64,000 nt of DNA from Curtobacterium sp. MCJR17_020 (lineage in GTDB: Bacteria; Actinomycetota; Actinomycetes; Actinomycetales; Microbacteriaceae), in assembly GCF_003234365.2 (NCBI RefSeq), contig NZ_CP126260.1, forward strand, positions 2,356,001 through 2,420,000, in the 5' to 3' direction. Within the stretch, counting starts at the first letter, position 1. Every line of letters starts with the position of its first letter. The position numbers and the translations under genes are program-made. This document shows, in pieces, positions 34,312 through 43,369 of this stretch. The notes below the pieces were generated by a model. It ran no database searches. It was not told where the DNA came from and saw nothing but the letters and a program-made list of their open reading frames with translations.

Positions 34312-36056
34312 TGCACCTCACTCGCTGCGGTCAGGCCCTGCGTGAACCCGAGCAGGACCACTTTGTCATCCGAGGCGACCGGCGGCACGTAGAAGAGCAG
34401 CTGGACGCCATACGTGGCGCTGATGCCCTTCTTGCTCGTGTCGACCCCGGACAGTGCCTTGACGGCACCCTCGGTGTTGACCTCGGCGCCGGAGGCGGTC
34501 GGGGTCACCTTCTCGATCTCGTTGAGGTCGGCGGAGACGAGCGCGCCGGCGTCGTCGGTCGCGATCGCGACGGCGGAGTCCTCCGGAGCCTCGGACGAGT
34601 ACTCGATCTTCGCCGTGTCCGGCAGGGACTTCGCCTTCTTGTCCTTGTACGCCTTGCCGATGGTGGTGCGGAGGCCGTCACCCTCGGTGGCGAAGAGGTC
34701 GGCGTACTCGCTCTTCGAGTCCTTGGAAAGGATGTCGCCGTAGGCGGTCGCGACCTGGTCCGGGGCGATCGCGAGGAGCTTCGACTGCGGAGCCAGGAGC
34801 GCCGCGCCGATCGACGTCGGCGCGAGGCTCGGGATCTTGGCGTCGGCCTCGAGCGAGACGTCGTAGGCGACCTTGTACGGGTCGCGCGCGGTGTCCTGCA
34901 CGAGCGTCAGGGCCTGCGGTGCCGACTTGGCGTCGCAGTCCTCGGCGACGATCACGAAGACCGTGCGCGGCCACGTGTCGGTCTGCTGCGGCAACGCGAC
35001 GCACACCTGACCGGCCGAGATCGCCGGCGGTGCCTTTGCGTCGGAGTCCTTGCCGCGGATGGAGTAGTTCGCCAGCCGCAGGTCGAGCGCGGCACCGGTG
35101 AACCGGGTCTTCGCCAGGTCACGGTCGCGGGCGCCGTCGGACTGCTTCGCCACCGTGGCGATCCGCTCGACGACCCGGGTGATCTGCTGCTTGGTCGCAG
35201 CCGTGGGCTCGGTGGTCTCCGCCGCGCCGGTCGCGCTGGCCGTGGGGGTCGGGGTCGCGAGCGAGGGGTCCCCGCCCTGCGGCCAGTAGTCGGACGAGCA
35301 GCCGGCCAGGGCGAGCGTGCCGACCAGGACCACGGGGACCGCGATGAAGGCGCGCGACCCACGGCGGCCCCGCGTCGGGACCTGTGCACCGGCAGCGGCG
35401 GCACGACGCGAGGCCCGCACGCGCGGCGGTCGGGTGCCGCCGCTGCGACGACGCGGCCCACGACCGCGGCGCTGGTGCAGGAACGCCAGCACCAGCAGCA
35501 CGATGCCGCCGAGCGCGAAGACGCCACCGGCGACCAGCAGGGGCCCGACGGACGGCGTCGCGGTGTCCTTCGGCCAGGTGACCGAGACGTCGCTCGGGGC
35601 GGCGGCGGTGCCGTCGCTGACGATGAGGACCGAGACGTCCTGCGGCAGGCGGACCGTGAACTGCCCGGAGCCGTCGTACTCCTGGTACCAGAGGTCACTG
35701 CCCTTCGGCGACGGGACGGACGCCTCGGAGCCGGTGGTCTTGCCCACCAGCTCCGCGCTCTCGGCGTCGAACCGGAGCGTGGTGTGCTCGGCGTCACCGA
35801 CCCACGCGTCGACGTCGGCCGTCTTGCCGTACGCCGCGAAGACCTTGCCGGAGCCGGACACGTTGATGCGCTGGTAGCCGGGGTTCGCGTTGAGCGTCGA
35901 CCCGGGGATCACGGTGACCGGAGCGGAGCTGGTGGTCGAGCTGTCCGCGACGAGCGAGGACGGCGGAGCGAACACGGTCCGCTGTCCGACCGCCAACGCG
36001 ACGAGCAGCAGGCCGATGACGAAACTGACGATCGCCAGGACGAATCGCACGAACAC
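34308..36056 (-). CDS. membrane-anchored protein of unknown function with an internal lipobox-like segment
   Basis: 582 residues. Topology: N-terminal helix (5-25), extracytoplasmic beta-rich domain (~25-165), second helix (~170-192), a very basic cytoplasmic linker, a third helix ending in LALAGCSSD (Cys near residue 254), then a ~320-residue Ala/Asp/Thr-rich secreted domain. LAGC is a perfect lipobox, but it is far from the N-terminus. I recognise similar DUF proteins in Microbacteriaceae without known function. Translational coupling to the thioredoxin/TPR gene suggests an envelope redox or folding role (inference). Confidence 0.65.
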   Translation of the reverse strand: MFVRFVLAIVSFVIGLLLVALAVGQRTVFAPPSSLVADSSTTSSAPVTVIPGSTLNANPGYQRINVSGSGKVFAAYGKTADVDAWVGDAEHTTLRFDAESAELVGKTTGSEASVPSPKGSDLWYQEYDGSGQFTVRLPQDVSVLIVSDGTAAAPSDVSVTWPKDTATPSVGPLLVAGGVFALGGIVLLVLAFLHQRRGRGPRRRSGGTRPPRVRASRRAAAAGAQVPTRGRRGSRAFIAVPVVLVGTLALAGCSSDYWPQGGDPSLATPTPTASATGAAETTEPTAATKQQITRVVERIATVAKQSDGARDRDLAKTRFTGAALDLRLANYSIRGKDSDAKAPPAISAGQVCVALPQQTDTWPRTVFVIVAEDCDAKSAPQALTLVQDTARDPYKVAYDVSLEADAKIPSLAPTSIGAALLAPQSKLLAIAPDQVATAYGDILSKDSKSEYADLFATEGDGLRTTIGKAYKDKKAKSLPDTAKIEYSSEAPEDSAVAIATDDAGALVSADLNEIEKVTPTASGAEVNTEGAVKALSGVDTSKKGISATYGVQLLFYVPPVASDDKVVLLGFTQGLTAASEVQ

Positions 36057-36234
36057 TCTCCCTACCGCGCCGGGGTGGGGATGTCGGCGCGCGAATCAGC
36101 GACTCAGGATAGCGAGCATGGCTGAGCAGCGCATCCATCCGGGCTGTCGCCGGACTCAGACGACCCCGTCGGGCCACCACTACAATCGACCGCGGGCCGG
36201 ATCCGGCCCTCCGCCGAGCACCCAGGAGCGACAC

Positions 36235-38073
36235 GTGGCGAACGACGAGGCAGAGTTCGGGACCGAGCTGCGCGGGTACCGCCGCGACGACGTCGACCGC
36301 TCACTGAACGACCTGCGCCGTGAGCTCATCAAGTCGAACACCGACCGTGCCGACGCCGCGAAGGAGATCCGCCTCCTGCAGTCCCGCGTCTCCGAGCTCC
36401 AGGGCGAACTCGACGAGGCCGGCACCCCCACCTACAGCGGCCTGGGCACACGACTCGAGTCGACCCTGCGCGTGGCGGAGGAGCAGTCCACCCGGCTCAT
36501 CAGCCAGGCGGACATCGACGCGCAGCGCCTGCGGGCGTCGAGCCGGGCCGAGGCCGACCGCACCGTGCGCGAGGCACAGGAAGAAGCCCGCGACACCCTC
36601 GAGGACGCGCGCACCCGCTCCACCAACGAACTCACCCGTGCTCGTGCCGAGGCCGCCGACACCGTCGAGCGTGCCCGTGCCGAAGCCGGCCTGCTGACCC
36701 AGGACGCCCGCAACGAGGCCGCCGCCATCCGGGGTGCCGCGGTGACCGAGGCCGCCGAGGTCCGCTCCGTCGCCATCCGCGAGACGAACGCCCTGCGCGC
36801 CCAGGTCGAGCACGAGGTCGCCGAGCTGCGCGAGATCGCCCAGCGCGAGTCGGCCGACTCCCGCACCGCCGCGGCCGACCTCGACCGCGAGACCGAGCAC
36901 CGCCGCTCGGTGTTCGAGGCCGACCACGCCCGCCGGGTCGAGGACCTCGCCCACGAGGAGTCCACCCGCCGTCAGGCACTCGAGCGCGAGGTCGCCGAGG
37001 GGCGTGCTGCGTGGCACCGGGAGCGCGACGAGCAGCAGCAGGCACACGCCCTGGCGATCGAGACCGGCCGCGCCGAGCTGCAGGCCGAGGTCGACCGACG
37101 CCGCGCCGAGATCGACGGCGAGTTCGCCGACCGCCGCAGGGTCGTGGACGAGGAACTCGCCGCAGCCCGTGCCGAGTGGGACCGGGAGCTCGCCTCGGCG
37201 CGCACCGCCCTGGCGCAGGAGGCCGAGGCGTTGCGTGCGCAGCTGCGCGTCGACGAGGAACAGACGCGCGTCGAGAACGAGCGGCTCGTGCAGGAGACCG
37301 CCGACCGCATCGCACGCGAGCTCGAGGAGCACGACACCCGCATCGAGCGGGAGCGCGCCGAGGCCGACGCCGCCGCCGAACGCGCGGACCGCGAGCACGA
37401 GAACGCGCTCGCCGCCCGCCGCGAACGCGAGCACGCCGAGGTCGACACCGAGATCGCCGACCGCCGCTCCGCCGAGCTCGACACGCTCGAGTCCGAGCGC
37501 ACCGCCCTCCGTCAGGAGATCGACACGGCCCGCGCCGACCTGGCCAAGGAACGTGACGAGGCCCGCGCCGAGGTCGCCCGCGAGCGCGACGAGGCCCGCA
37601 CGACGCTCGAGTCCGAGCTCGCCTCACGCCGGGACGACGCCGAGCAGGACTACCTGCAGAAGCACCACGAGACCGTCACCGAGACGCAGAAGTACCTCGA
37701 CGAGGCGAACCTGCAGCTCGCCGAGGCCACGCGCCGTGCCACCGAGGCCCGTGAGCGCGCCGAACGGCTCCAGCAGGAAGCCGACGACCTCGAGCGCACC
37801 AGCACCGCCGAGGCGCAGGAGCACGCGCGCACCATCGTCGCCGATGCCCAGGACCGCGTGCACCGGATGGTCTCGGATGCCGAGGAGCGCACGGCTGCCA
37901 TCACCGCCGAGGCCGAGGACCGACTGTCGGCGATCCGCACCGAGCGCGAGGCCGTGGCGGGCTACCTGGAGAACCTGCGCGGCGTGCTCACGCACGCGAC
38001 CGGCCTACTCGGGACCGCACCCGGCACCGCGGCCGGAGCAGCCGACGACGCAGTGGACGCGAGCGAACGCTGA
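36235..38073 (+). CDS. long coiled-coil protein with DivIVA-like N-terminus
   Basis: 612 residues from a GTG with AGGAG upstream; the longer open frame before it is noncoding. The N-terminus FGTELRGYRRDDVDRSLNDLRREL resembles the membrane-binding DivIVA segment; nearly all the rest is heptad-rich Glu/Arg/Ala coiled coil (AEADRTVREAQEEARDTLEDAR and many like it). Such proteins act as polar scaffolds or in cell growth (Wag31, Scy, FilP types). It is divergent from the DUF membrane gene. Annotators sometimes call these cellulose-binding proteins, wrongly. Confidence 0.7.
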   Translation: MANDEAEFGTELRGYRRDDVDRSLNDLRRELIKSNTDRADAAKEIRLLQSRVSELQGELDEAGTPTYSGLGTRLESTLRVAEEQSTRLISQADIDAQRLRASSRAEADRTVREAQEEARDTLEDARTRSTNELTRARAEAADTVERARAEAGLLTQDARNEAAAIRGAAVTEAAEVRSVAIRETNALRAQVEHEVAELREIAQRESADSRTAAADLDRETEHRRSVFEADHARRVEDLAHEESTRRQALEREVAEGRAAWHRERDEQQQAHALAIETGRAELQAEVDRRRAEIDGEFADRRRVVDEELAAARAEWDRELASARTALAQEAEALRAQLRVDEEQTRVENERLVQETADRIARELEEHDTRIERERAEADAAAERADREHENALAARREREHAEVDTEIADRRSAELDTLESERTALRQEIDTARADLAKERDEARAEVARERDEARTTLESELASRRDDAEQDYLQKHHETVTETQKYLDEANLQLAEATRRATEARERAERLQQEADDLERTSTAEAQEHARTIVADAQDRVHRMVSDAEERTAAITAEAEDRLSAIRTEREAVAGYLENLRGVLTHATGLLGTAPGTAAGAADDAVDASER

Positions 38074-38078
38074 CGCGA

Positions 38079-38115
38079 GCCGACCAGGAGGCGCGGGTCG
38101 CGCCTCCCGGTCGGC
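38079..38115. terminator. hairpin between convergent genes
   Basis: GCCGACCAGGAGGCGCG pairs with CGCGCCTCCCGGTCGGC around a GGT loop with one mismatch. It lies right after the coiled-coil gene and 50 bp before the convergent hydrolase stop. Confidence 0.7.
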
Positions 38116-38164
38116 CCACCGCACCGAGGTGGGCACGCACCGTGCGTCAGACCGGCGAGTGCCG

Positions 38165-38902
38165 TCAGACCGGCCAGTGCGTCGGCAGCGGCGTGCTGCC
38201 CGGCACGACGAGGTCGGCGACGGCGTCGAGGACGATCCGGACGTACCGCTCCCCCACCCACAGGTGCTTCGCGCCCTCGATCGGGACGACCCGGACGTTC
38301 GGGGCGATGGCGAACCGGGCGAGCGCTTCGTCGGGCTGCAGGAAGTCGTCGTGCTCGGGCACCAGGGCCACCACCGGGACGTCCACGGCTGCCCAGCGCG
38401 CGAGCTCGTCCTCCGTGGTGCGGTGCAGCGGCGGCGAAAGCAGGACCACGCCGGCCACGGTGCCGGCATCGACGTGCTCGAGGGCGTGCTTGAGGATCAC
38501 CTCGGTGCCGAAGGACCACCCGACCAACCACGGCGTCGGCAGACCACGGTCGACCACCTCGGCAACGGCGGCTCGCAGGTCGAAGCCCTCGGAGACGCCC
38601 TCGCCGAACACGCCCTCGGACGTGCCGCGTGGCGACGTCACCGACCGGAAGTTGAAGCGCAGGACCGCGATGTCCGCCAGGGCCGGCAGACGCGCGGCGG
38701 CCTTCTTGAGGACGTGCGAGTCCATGAAGCCGTGCGCGGTCGGCAGCGGGTGCAGCGTGACGATCGTGCCGCGAGCCGGGCGGGTCTCCGGTTCGGCCAG
38801 TTCGCCGACCAGGGTGAGGTGGTCGTCGGTGACGAGCTCGACGTCGGTGCGGCGGGCAGGCAGCTGCGTGGCAGAGCGGATCTCGCCGTCGTCGTCGGTC
38901 AT
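38165..38902 (-). CDS. alpha/beta hydrolase
   Basis: 245 residues. The nucleophile elbow is GWSFG, with candidate acid in VPEHDDFL and His in GAKHLWVGE. An oxyanion segment TLHPLPTAHGFMDSHVL precedes. This subclass of small dienelactone-hydrolase-like proteins (KANL3/Tex30-like) has no assigned substrate. A near-perfect tandem copy of GTCAGACCGGC.AGTG spans its 3' end (38146-38181). Its start overlaps the upstream gene by 4 nt. Confidence 0.75.
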   Translation of the reverse strand: MTDDDGEIRSATQLPARRTDVELVTDDHLTLVGELAEPETRPARGTIVTLHPLPTAHGFMDSHVLKKAAARLPALADIAVLRFNFRSVTSPRGTSEGVFGEGVSEGFDLRAAVAEVVDRGLPTPWLVGWSFGTEVILKHALEHVDAGTVAGVVLLSPPLHRTTEDELARWAAVDVPVVALVPEHDDFLQPDEALARFAIAPNVRVVPIEGAKHLWVGERYVRIVLDAVADLVVPGSTPLPTHWPV

Positions 38903-39201
38903 GCGATGCTCCAGCAGTGGTTGTGCCAGTGTCGGCGTGATGCCAGGTCAGCAGCGTCGCCGAGGACCCCGTCGGACCGCCAGACCACCACGTGGGCGGT
39001 GCCCGGCAGGACCGCTCCGCCGCACCCGGGGCAGACGTACTCCTTCTGCGCCGACGCCGCGGAGACGGGCTGGACGAGGTACTCCCGCCCGCGACGCATC
39101 TCGGTGCGCTTCCACGAGCTCATCAGCCGGTCGAGGCCGGTGTCCTCGTCAGGCTCGACGTCGCGACCACGGGGACGCCGCGGCCGGTTGCTGCGCGGCA
39201 C
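38899..39201 (-). CDS. small actinobacterial protein with a CxxC zinc-ribbon-like motif
   Basis: 100 residues from GTG. A basic N-terminus (MPRSNRPRRPRGRD) precedes EYVCPGCGGAVLPGTAH and the terminal HWHNHCWSIA, which together could bind one zinc (C-x2-C ... H-x2-H-x-C). Homologues in Actinobacteria are often labelled ATP/GTP-binding without any nucleotide motif, and none is seen here. Coupled to the hydrolase. Confidence 0.65.
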   Translation of the reverse strand: MPRSNRPRRPRGRDVEPDEDTGLDRLMSSWKRTEMRRGREYLVQPVSAASAQKEYVCPGCGGAVLPGTAHVVVWRSDGVLGDAADLASRRHWHNHCWSIA

Positions 39202-39213
39202 CCCAACTGCCGA

Positions 39214-40212
39214 TCAGTACCAGTTGTTCGCCTGGCTGTGGCCCCAGGCGCCGCAGGGCGTGCCGTAGACACCGGCGATGTAGTTGAGACCCCACGTGAT
39301 CTGGGTCTCCGGGTTGGTCTGCCAGTCGGCACCTGCAGACGACATCTTGCTGCCCGGCAGTGCCTGCGGGATGCCGTACGCACCGCTGGGGTTGTAGGCG
39401 TTCACCCGCCAGCCGGACTCCTTGTTCCACAGCGAGACGAGGCAGTTGTACTGGTCGGTGCCCCAGCCCCGGGCCGTGACGAGCCGCAGGGCGATCGCCT
39501 GCGCGCTGCCCGCGTCGGGCGTCGCGGCCACGGCGGCCAGCGTGTTCGCGGCGGAGACGCTCTCGGTCTCGGTCGCGGCGGCGTCGGTCGTCTCGTCGGT
39601 GGTGGCGTCGTCGGCTTCTTCCTCGACGACGGGCTTGACGACCTTGGGGGCCGGCACGGTCACGCCGTAGCCGTCGCGGTCGGCAGCGGCGTCGCCGTAG
39701 GTGCCGTGCGCGGTGTACTGCTGCGGGGCCTGCGGCGTCTTCACGAGCACCGGGGTGTCGACCGCGGCCTGCGCGACGTCGGCCTGGAGCGGGTTGAAGA
39801 GCGACGCCCCGACGAAGAGGAAGACCCCGACGAACGAGAACGCGGGAACCGAAGAACGCTTCCGTGCGAAGGCGTTGACCGCGGCGGCTGCGCCACGGCT
39901 CGGCTGCTGCGCCGTCGCGGTGCGCTGGACCGCCGTCGCGTTCTGCTGCTTCGCGGCACGAGGGTCCACCCGGGCCGCGGGGGCCTCGTGCGCGAACGCG
40001 GCGACGCGTTCGTCGGACACGCGGTTCGCTGCGACGGACTTCGGCGTCGCGACGGGACCGGTCTCCGGCAGGACCTGCGGGTTCGCCTGGAGCACCGAGG
40101 TGTCCGCCGTACGGGTTCGGTTCAGTGCCGCGCGGCGCTCACCCGAAGCCTGGAGGCTGAGGTGCTCGCGGGGATCGCGGTCGGAGCTGTGGTCTGCCGT
40201 GTGCCTGCCCAT
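39214..40212 (-). CDS. membrane-anchored lytic transglycosylase-like protein
   Basis: 332 residues. A long basic cytoplasmic region (~130 residues) leads to one membrane helix (AFSFVGVFLFVGASLFNPLQ), then a Thr/Ala/Glu linker and a C-terminal ~95-residue SLT-like domain: YNCLVSLWNKESGWRVNAYN with the catalytic Glu, GAYGIPQALPGSKM, and the ending GTPCGAWGHSQANNWY. It probably cleaves or binds peptidoglycan outside the membrane. Monocistronic, with a 60-bp gap to the DivIVA-domain gene. Confidence 0.8.
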   Translation of the reverse strand: MGRHTADHSSDRDPREHLSLQASGERRAALNRTRTADTSVLQANPQVLPETGPVATPKSVAANRVSDERVAAFAHEAPAARVDPRAAKQQNATAVQRTATAQQPSRGAAAAVNAFARKRSSVPAFSFVGVFLFVGASLFNPLQADVAQAAVDTPVLVKTPQAPQQYTAHGTYGDAAADRDGYGVTVPAPKVVKPVVEEEADDATTDETTDAAATETESVSAANTLAAVAATPDAGSAQAIALRLVTARGWGTDQYNCLVSLWNKESGWRVNAYNPSGAYGIPQALPGSKMSSAGADWQTNPETQITWGLNYIAGVYGTPCGAWGHSQANNWY

Positions 40213-40272
40213 GAGTAGGACCAGGGTAACGGAACGATCACGGAAAGCGAAGCACCTGGGTGCAGCGCGTCG

Positions 40273-40821
40273 TCAGCGGACGGCGAGCATGACCTCGACG
40301 ACGGCGTCGAGCAGCGCGTCCACCTGGCCCTCGCGGTAGCCGCCGTGCTTCGGGCGGAACACGATCGACCGCACCTCGGTGAGGCTCAGCGGCTTGCCCT
40401 CGCGGAAGTAGCCACCGAGGCGGGCCGCGAACGCGTCGACGTCCTTCGGGTGGTACCCGGTGCCGAGAACGCTCACCCGGTTGAACCGCTGTCCGTCCGG
40501 GCGCTCGAGGCGGGCCACGACGTCGGAGGCCTTCGTGCGGGCTTCGGCGTACCAGGCCTTCTGTCCGGCGTCGCCGATCTCCCGCTCGCGCTCCCGGGCC
40601 GCGAAGGCGTCCTCGAGGCGCTCCAGCGCTGCGTCGACGTGCGAGGTCGAGTAGCCGCCCTTGCGCATCGAGAACGCGGTGGCGCGGATCTTCGCAGCCT
40701 CGATGCCGGGGGCGCTGTCGTCGGCGGAGTAGGCACGACGGGCGTCCTCGAGGAAACGCTCGACTTCGTCGACGTCGTATCCGAGGGCGGAGCGGGCTGC
40801 GGTCGGGAAGGTGGTGGCCAC
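40273..40821 (-). CDS. DivIVA-domain repeat protein
   Basis: 182 residues with three DivIVA-like units: SALGYDVDEVERFLEDARRAY, RKGGYSTSHVDAALERLEDAF and GTGYHPKDVDAFAARLGGYF, and a fourth KHGGYREGQVDALLDAVVEVM. It lacks a long coiled coil, so it is not Wag31 itself. Likely a cytoplasmic protein binding curved membrane or polar scaffold; function unknown. Confidence 0.7.
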   Translation of the reverse strand: MATTFPTAARSALGYDVDEVERFLEDARRAYSADDSAPGIEAAKIRATAFSMRKGGYSTSHVDAALERLEDAFAAREREREIGDAGQKAWYAEARTKASDVVARLERPDGQRFNRVSVLGTGYHPKDVDAFAARLGGYFREGKPLSLTEVRSIVFRPKHGGYREGQVDALLDAVVEVMLAVR

Positions 40822-40911
40822 GGCGTCATTCTGCCAGTCCCGACCCGTGGCACAACCTGGACGCGCTGAGGGCGGCGCTCAGGGTGGGCCGACGAGGTCG
40901 ATCGAGGTCGG

Positions 40912-41922
40912 TCAGTGGTTGACGATCAGGTACAGCACGTAGGCGACGGCAGCCGACGGCAGGATGCTGTCGATGCGGTCGAGCAGTCCGCCGTGCCCGG
41001 GCAGGAAGGACGAGATGTCCTTGATGCCGAGGTCGCGCTTGATCATCGACTCGGTGAGGTCACCCAGGGTCGCCGACCCGGAGATCAGGACGCCGAGGAC
41101 GACGCCGGTCCACCAGGGCAGGCCGAGCATGAGCCAGGCGACCAGGATGCCGACGATGATGCTCGCTGCGACCGATCCGGCGAAGCCCTCCCAGGTCTTC
41201 TTCGGGCTGATCCGCGGCGCCATCGGGTGCTTGCCGAGGTTCAACCCGGTGGCGTAGGCACCGGTGTCGACAGCGACGACGACGAGGATGAAACCGATCA
41301 CCCAGAGGTTGCCCTGCGACTGCGCGGAGAGCAGGACGACACAGGCGCCGAGCAACGAGATGTAGGCCTGCACGAACAGGCCGTTCGTGACGTCGCGGAA
41401 CACGTCGCCCGCCGACGGCTTCTGCCGCGAGAGCGCGACCTCGACCACACGCCAGAGGCTGATCAGGACGATGCCACCGAGCAGCGTGAAGAGTGCCGCG
41501 ACCTGCCCGAGCAGGAACGCCGCCGGCACGATCGCGATCGCGACGGCGACGCTCGGGATCCGCGGGACGTCCCGGCCCGCGAAGCGCATGGCGCTCGTGA
41601 GCTCGTAGACGCCCACGCCGAGCAGGAACGCCGCCACGACCATGAACGACGGCGGCCAGATGAGGAGCGTGCCGAGCATGACCACGGCGAACGCGAGCGC
41701 GATGCCGATCGCCGCCGGCAGGTTGCGCCCGGTCCGCGCGGTCAGGGCCTCGTTGCGCGCACCGAAGTCGGCCTTGCGCTGCCGGAGCTGCGCCTCGAAA
41801 TCGGTGCGGGCCGCTCGGGCACGCGCATCGAAGTCCTGGCGGAGCCCCTTCTTCACGGGCCCGGTCTGGTCGGGTCCGTGCTCTGCTGTGGGGCGTTCAC
41901 CGCCCTGGTCCGGGCGGCGCAT
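40912..41922 (-). CDS. cdsA: phosphatidate cytidylyltransferase
   Basis: 336 residues. A charged N-terminal ~65 residues is followed by eight or so membrane helices. The CDP-diglyceride synthase signature is clear: ESMIKRDLGIKDISSFLPGHGGLLDRIDS. It makes CDP-diacylglycerol for phospholipid synthesis. Start codon overlaps the frr stop by 1 nt, continuing the pyrH-frr-cdsA operon. Confidence 0.94.
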   Translation of the reverse strand: MRRPDQGGERPTAEHGPDQTGPVKKGLRQDFDARARAARTDFEAQLRQRKADFGARNEALTARTGRNLPAAIGIALAFAVVMLGTLLIWPPSFMVVAAFLLGVGVYELTSAMRFAGRDVPRIPSVAVAIAIVPAAFLLGQVAALFTLLGGIVLISLWRVVEVALSRQKPSAGDVFRDVTNGLFVQAYISLLGACVVLLSAQSQGNLWVIGFILVVVAVDTGAYATGLNLGKHPMAPRISPKKTWEGFAGSVAASIIVGILVAWLMLGLPWWTGVVLGVLISGSATLGDLTESMIKRDLGIKDISSFLPGHGGLLDRIDSILPSAAVAYVLYLIVNH

Positions 41923-42476
41923 CAGACCTCGAGGAGTTCGGCTTCCTTCTTCTTCAGCGACTCGTCGATCTGGTCGACGTGCTTCTTCGTCAGGGCCTCG
42001 AGGTCCTTGTCACCGCGCGAGATCTCGTCGTCCGAGATCTCACCCTTGAGTGCGTCGAGGTCGTCCTTGGCCTTGCGGCGGATGTTCCGGATGACGACCT
42101 TGTGGTCCTCGCCCTTCGTCCGCACGAGCTTGACGAACTCCTTGCGGCGGTCCTTGGTGAGCTCCGGGATCGTCACGCGGACGATGTCGCCGTCGTTCGT
42201 CGGGCTGGCGCCGAGGTTCGGGAACGTCGCGATGGCGCGCTCGATCTCCTTGAGCGCCGTCTTGTCGTACGGCGTCACGATGAGCGTGCGGGCCTCGGGC
42301 GTCTGCAGCGACGCGAGCTGCGCGAGCGGCGTCGGCGTGCCGTAGTACTCGACCGGGATCTTCTGGAAGAGCGCCGCGTTGATGCGGCCGGTGCGGACGG
42401 TCGAGAAGTCGTCCTTGGCGACCTCGACAGCCTTCGCCATCTTCTCGGTGGCTTCGGTCAGGACATCACTGATCAC
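41922..42476 (-). CDS. frr: ribosome recycling factor
   Basis: 184 residues. Typical segments: DFSTVRTGRINAALFQKIPVEYYG (split only by reading), LIVTPYDK, SPTNDGDIVRVTIPELTKDRRKEFVK. It splits post-termination ribosomes with EF-G. Operon position between pyrH and cdsA is conserved in bacteria. Confidence 0.96.
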   Translation of the reverse strand: MISDVLTEATEKMAKAVEVAKDDFSTVRTGRINAALFQKIPVEYYGTPTPLAQLASLQTPEARTLIVTPYDKTALKEIERAIATFPNLGASPTNDGDIVRVTIPELTKDRRKEFVKLVRTKGEDHKVVIRNIRRKAKDDLDALKGEISDDEISRGDKDLEALTKKHVDQIDESLKKKEAELLEV

Positions 42477-42523
42477 GGTGTTACTCCTTCGGTACTGGCG
42501 TCGAGTCTAGTCAGCGGTGCGGG

Positions 42524-43243
42524 TCAGTTGCTGACCACGGTGCCGATGCGCTCGCCACGGATGGCGGCCTGGACGTTGCCGTCACCCTCCATGCCGAAGA
42601 CGTGCATCGGCATGCCGTTGTCCATGCAGAGCGAGAACGCGGTGGCGTCGACGACCTTCAGGCCCTTCAGGAGCGCGTCCTGGTAGGTCACGTGGTGCAG
42701 CTTCTCGGCCGTGGCGTCCTTCTTCGGGTCCGCCGTGTACACGCCGTCGACACCGTTCTTGGCGACGAGGACCTCGTCGGCCTTGATCTCGAGTGCTCGC
42801 TGCGCAGCCACCGTGTCGGTCGAGAAGTACGGCAGACCGGCGCCGGCGCCGAAGATGACGACGCGACCCTTCTCGAGGTGCCGCTCGGCGCGCCGCGGGA
42901 TGTACGGCTCGGCGACCTGGGTCATCGCGATGGCCGACTGCACGCGTGTCGCGGCCCCGGCCTGCTCGAGGAAGTCCTGCAGTGCGAGCGCGTTCATCAC
43001 GGTGCCGAGCATGCCCATGTAGTCGGCGCGGCCGCGGTCCATGCCGCGCTGCGAGAGCTCGGCGCCGCGGAAGAAGTTGCCCCCGCCGACGACGATCGCG
43101 ATCTCGACCTCGCGCGCAGCGACGGCGATCTCCTTGGCGATGGCCCCGATCACGTCGGGGTTCACGCCGAGCGATCCGGCCCCGAAGGCCTCTCCCGACA
43201 GCTTCAGCAGTACGCGGCGTCGTCCGGTCTTCTCGTCGGTCAT
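42524..43243 (-). CDS. pyrH: UMP kinase
   Basis: 239 residues. KLSGEAFG, IVVGGGNFFRG, DYMGMLGTVMNALALQDFLE and the ATP-site segment VVIFGAGAGLPYFSTDT are diagnostic. It phosphorylates UMP to UDP. It lies between a terminator for tsf and frr, so probably has its own promoter in the 43244-43320 gap. Confidence 0.96.
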   Translation of the reverse strand: MTDEKTGRRRVLLKLSGEAFGAGSLGVNPDVIGAIAKEIAVAAREVEIAIVVGGGNFFRGAELSQRGMDRGRADYMGMLGTVMNALALQDFLEQAGAATRVQSAIAMTQVAEPYIPRRAERHLEKGRVVIFGAGAGLPYFSTDTVAAQRALEIKADEVLVAKNGVDGVYTADPKKDATAEKLHHVTYQDALLKGLKVVDATAFSLCMDNGMPMHVFGMEGDGNVQAAIRGERIGTVVSN

Positions 43244-43320
43244 CTGATCGCACCCTTCGTCGTGGTCTCGTGGAAATGTACTCGCGGATGTGTCGCGTGT
43301 GTGTCGCGCCCGGAGGCGCG

Positions 43321-43359
43321 AAAAACGGGGCCAGGAACCTGGTTGGTTCCTGACCCCGT
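43321..43359 (-). terminator. intrinsic terminator after tsf
   Basis: Read on the minus strand: ACGGGGTCAGGAACC, loop AACCA, GGTTCCTGGCCCCGT with one bulge, followed by TTTTT. A textbook Rho-independent terminator ending the rpsB-tsf operon. Confidence 0.9.
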
Positions 43360-43369
43360 CACGGGTTCG

